64,000 bases of DNA, taken from positions 2,356,001 to 2,420,000 of the forward strand of contig NC_063019.1 of the NCBI RefSeq assembly GCF_020509005.1, in the 5' to 3' direction. The first letter of the stretch is position 1. The number at the start of each line of letters is the position of its first letter. This document shows, piece after piece, positions 63,574-64,000 of this stretch. The notes beneath the pieces are model-generated. The model was not told the origin of the DNA and did no database searches. It was given only the letters and a program-made list of their open reading frames with translations. Position numbers and translations under genes: made by a program. The stretch comes from Fulvia fulva. Lineage: Eukaryota; Ascomycota; Dothideomycetes; Mycosphaerellales; Mycosphaerellaceae.

Positions 63574-64000
63574 ATGGTCGACGACGAGAATCACCTGTAC
63601 GTGGTGTCGGCTACGAACCTCTCGTCTAGCTACGAGAGAGCCAAGTATTCTCACGCTGGAGCGTCGTGGGCGCGACGGGCGCGTAGCGTAGGCGAAGCCG
63701 CGGCGAACAGAGGACTACTAGCAAAACGGGTATGAAAACTATCCGACGAGCGTGTACTCGTGTCGGGAGCGAGTCCCTCTTCTTTCTACGTGTAAGAAGG
63801 GCGCGGAACCGTGGCCTATACGCTCGACAGGACACCTCTAGTATAAGTGCAGAATTTTCACCTCCGGAGACCGCAAACCGAGCGGGCTAAGCGACGAACA
63901 TTGGACGAGCGGACTACAGAACAACAACTGAGCGGACTATGTAACGGCGTCGAGCGGACTACGAAACAATCTGGTGTTTGCCAGCGGGCAATGCGGTGGG
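63574..64000 (+). repeat. Unclassified repeat element end, largely unmutated, runs out of window
   Basis: Reverse complement of 35552-35978. It keeps CA/TG, so this copy escaped RIP. A hairpin CTCTCGTCTAGCTACGAGAG lies near 63620. Four GAGCGG[GA]CTA motifs follow at roughly 22-28 bp spacing (about 63878-63962). This suggests the subterminal region of a DNA transposon. The rest lies beyond the window. Confidence 0.65.

Overview
The window looks like a filamentous ascomycete chromosome (Pezizomycotina; Dothideomycetes would fit but is not proven). The evidence is a compact gene edge with a 64-bp intron carrying a GCTAAC branch site, two intronless spliceosomal genes, and about 56 kb of nested transposons, most of them mutated in the manner of repeat-induced point mutation (RIP).

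Layout. 1-7.4 kb is the gene edge: a 5'-incomplete zinc metallopeptidase (HEWGH), the DEAH-box splicing ATPase Prp22/DHX8 (minus) and the Myb-type splicing factor Cdc5/Cef1 (plus). The last two share a 214-bp divergent promoter. From 7.96 kb a Mutator-like (MULE) transposon begins. Its FAR1-type zinc-finger ORF is clean, and its catalytic part is increasingly RIP-mutated. It is split at 9871-16159 by a RIP-mutated Ty3/gypsy chromovirus (family A). A Tad1-type LINE (about 17.1-19.6 kb) and a second, heavily mutated gypsy (family B, 19.6-33.1 kb) follow. Family B is interrupted by an intact-looking family A copy (21580-27662, target duplication CTATG) and by a 475-bp LINE fragment.

A CpG-poor, un-RIPed LINE lies at 33.1-34.9 kb. 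Then comes a Fot1/pogo DNA transposon (36565-49535) with 69-bp terminal inverted repeats. It holds a second young family A gypsy (36738-43028, duplication CGAAT) and a nearly intact Ty1/copia element (43244-48780, duplication TATAA). The Fot1 element itself sits in a gypsy-like gag relic. The rest is RIP relics: LINE (minus, 50.35-52.98 kb), LINE (plus, 53.0-55.2 kb), a second copia (55.2-59.8 kb) and a LINE (59.8-63.57 kb). The last 427 bp are an inverted repeat of 35552-35978.

No unknown cellular system was found. The most interesting signals are: (i) paired changes between the primer-binding site and the LTR of the family A gypsy, which support self-primed reverse transcription; (ii) a half-tRNA (initiator Met anticodon-arm) primer site in both copia families; (iii) CpA-directed RIP that spares CpG, broken by sharply bounded unmutated islands, one of which crosses the junction of two unrelated elements; (iv) two CpG-depleted elements in a CpG-rich background. 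The target duplications and junctions give a partial order of insertion. Coordinates of degenerate elements are approximate unless a target duplication is given.
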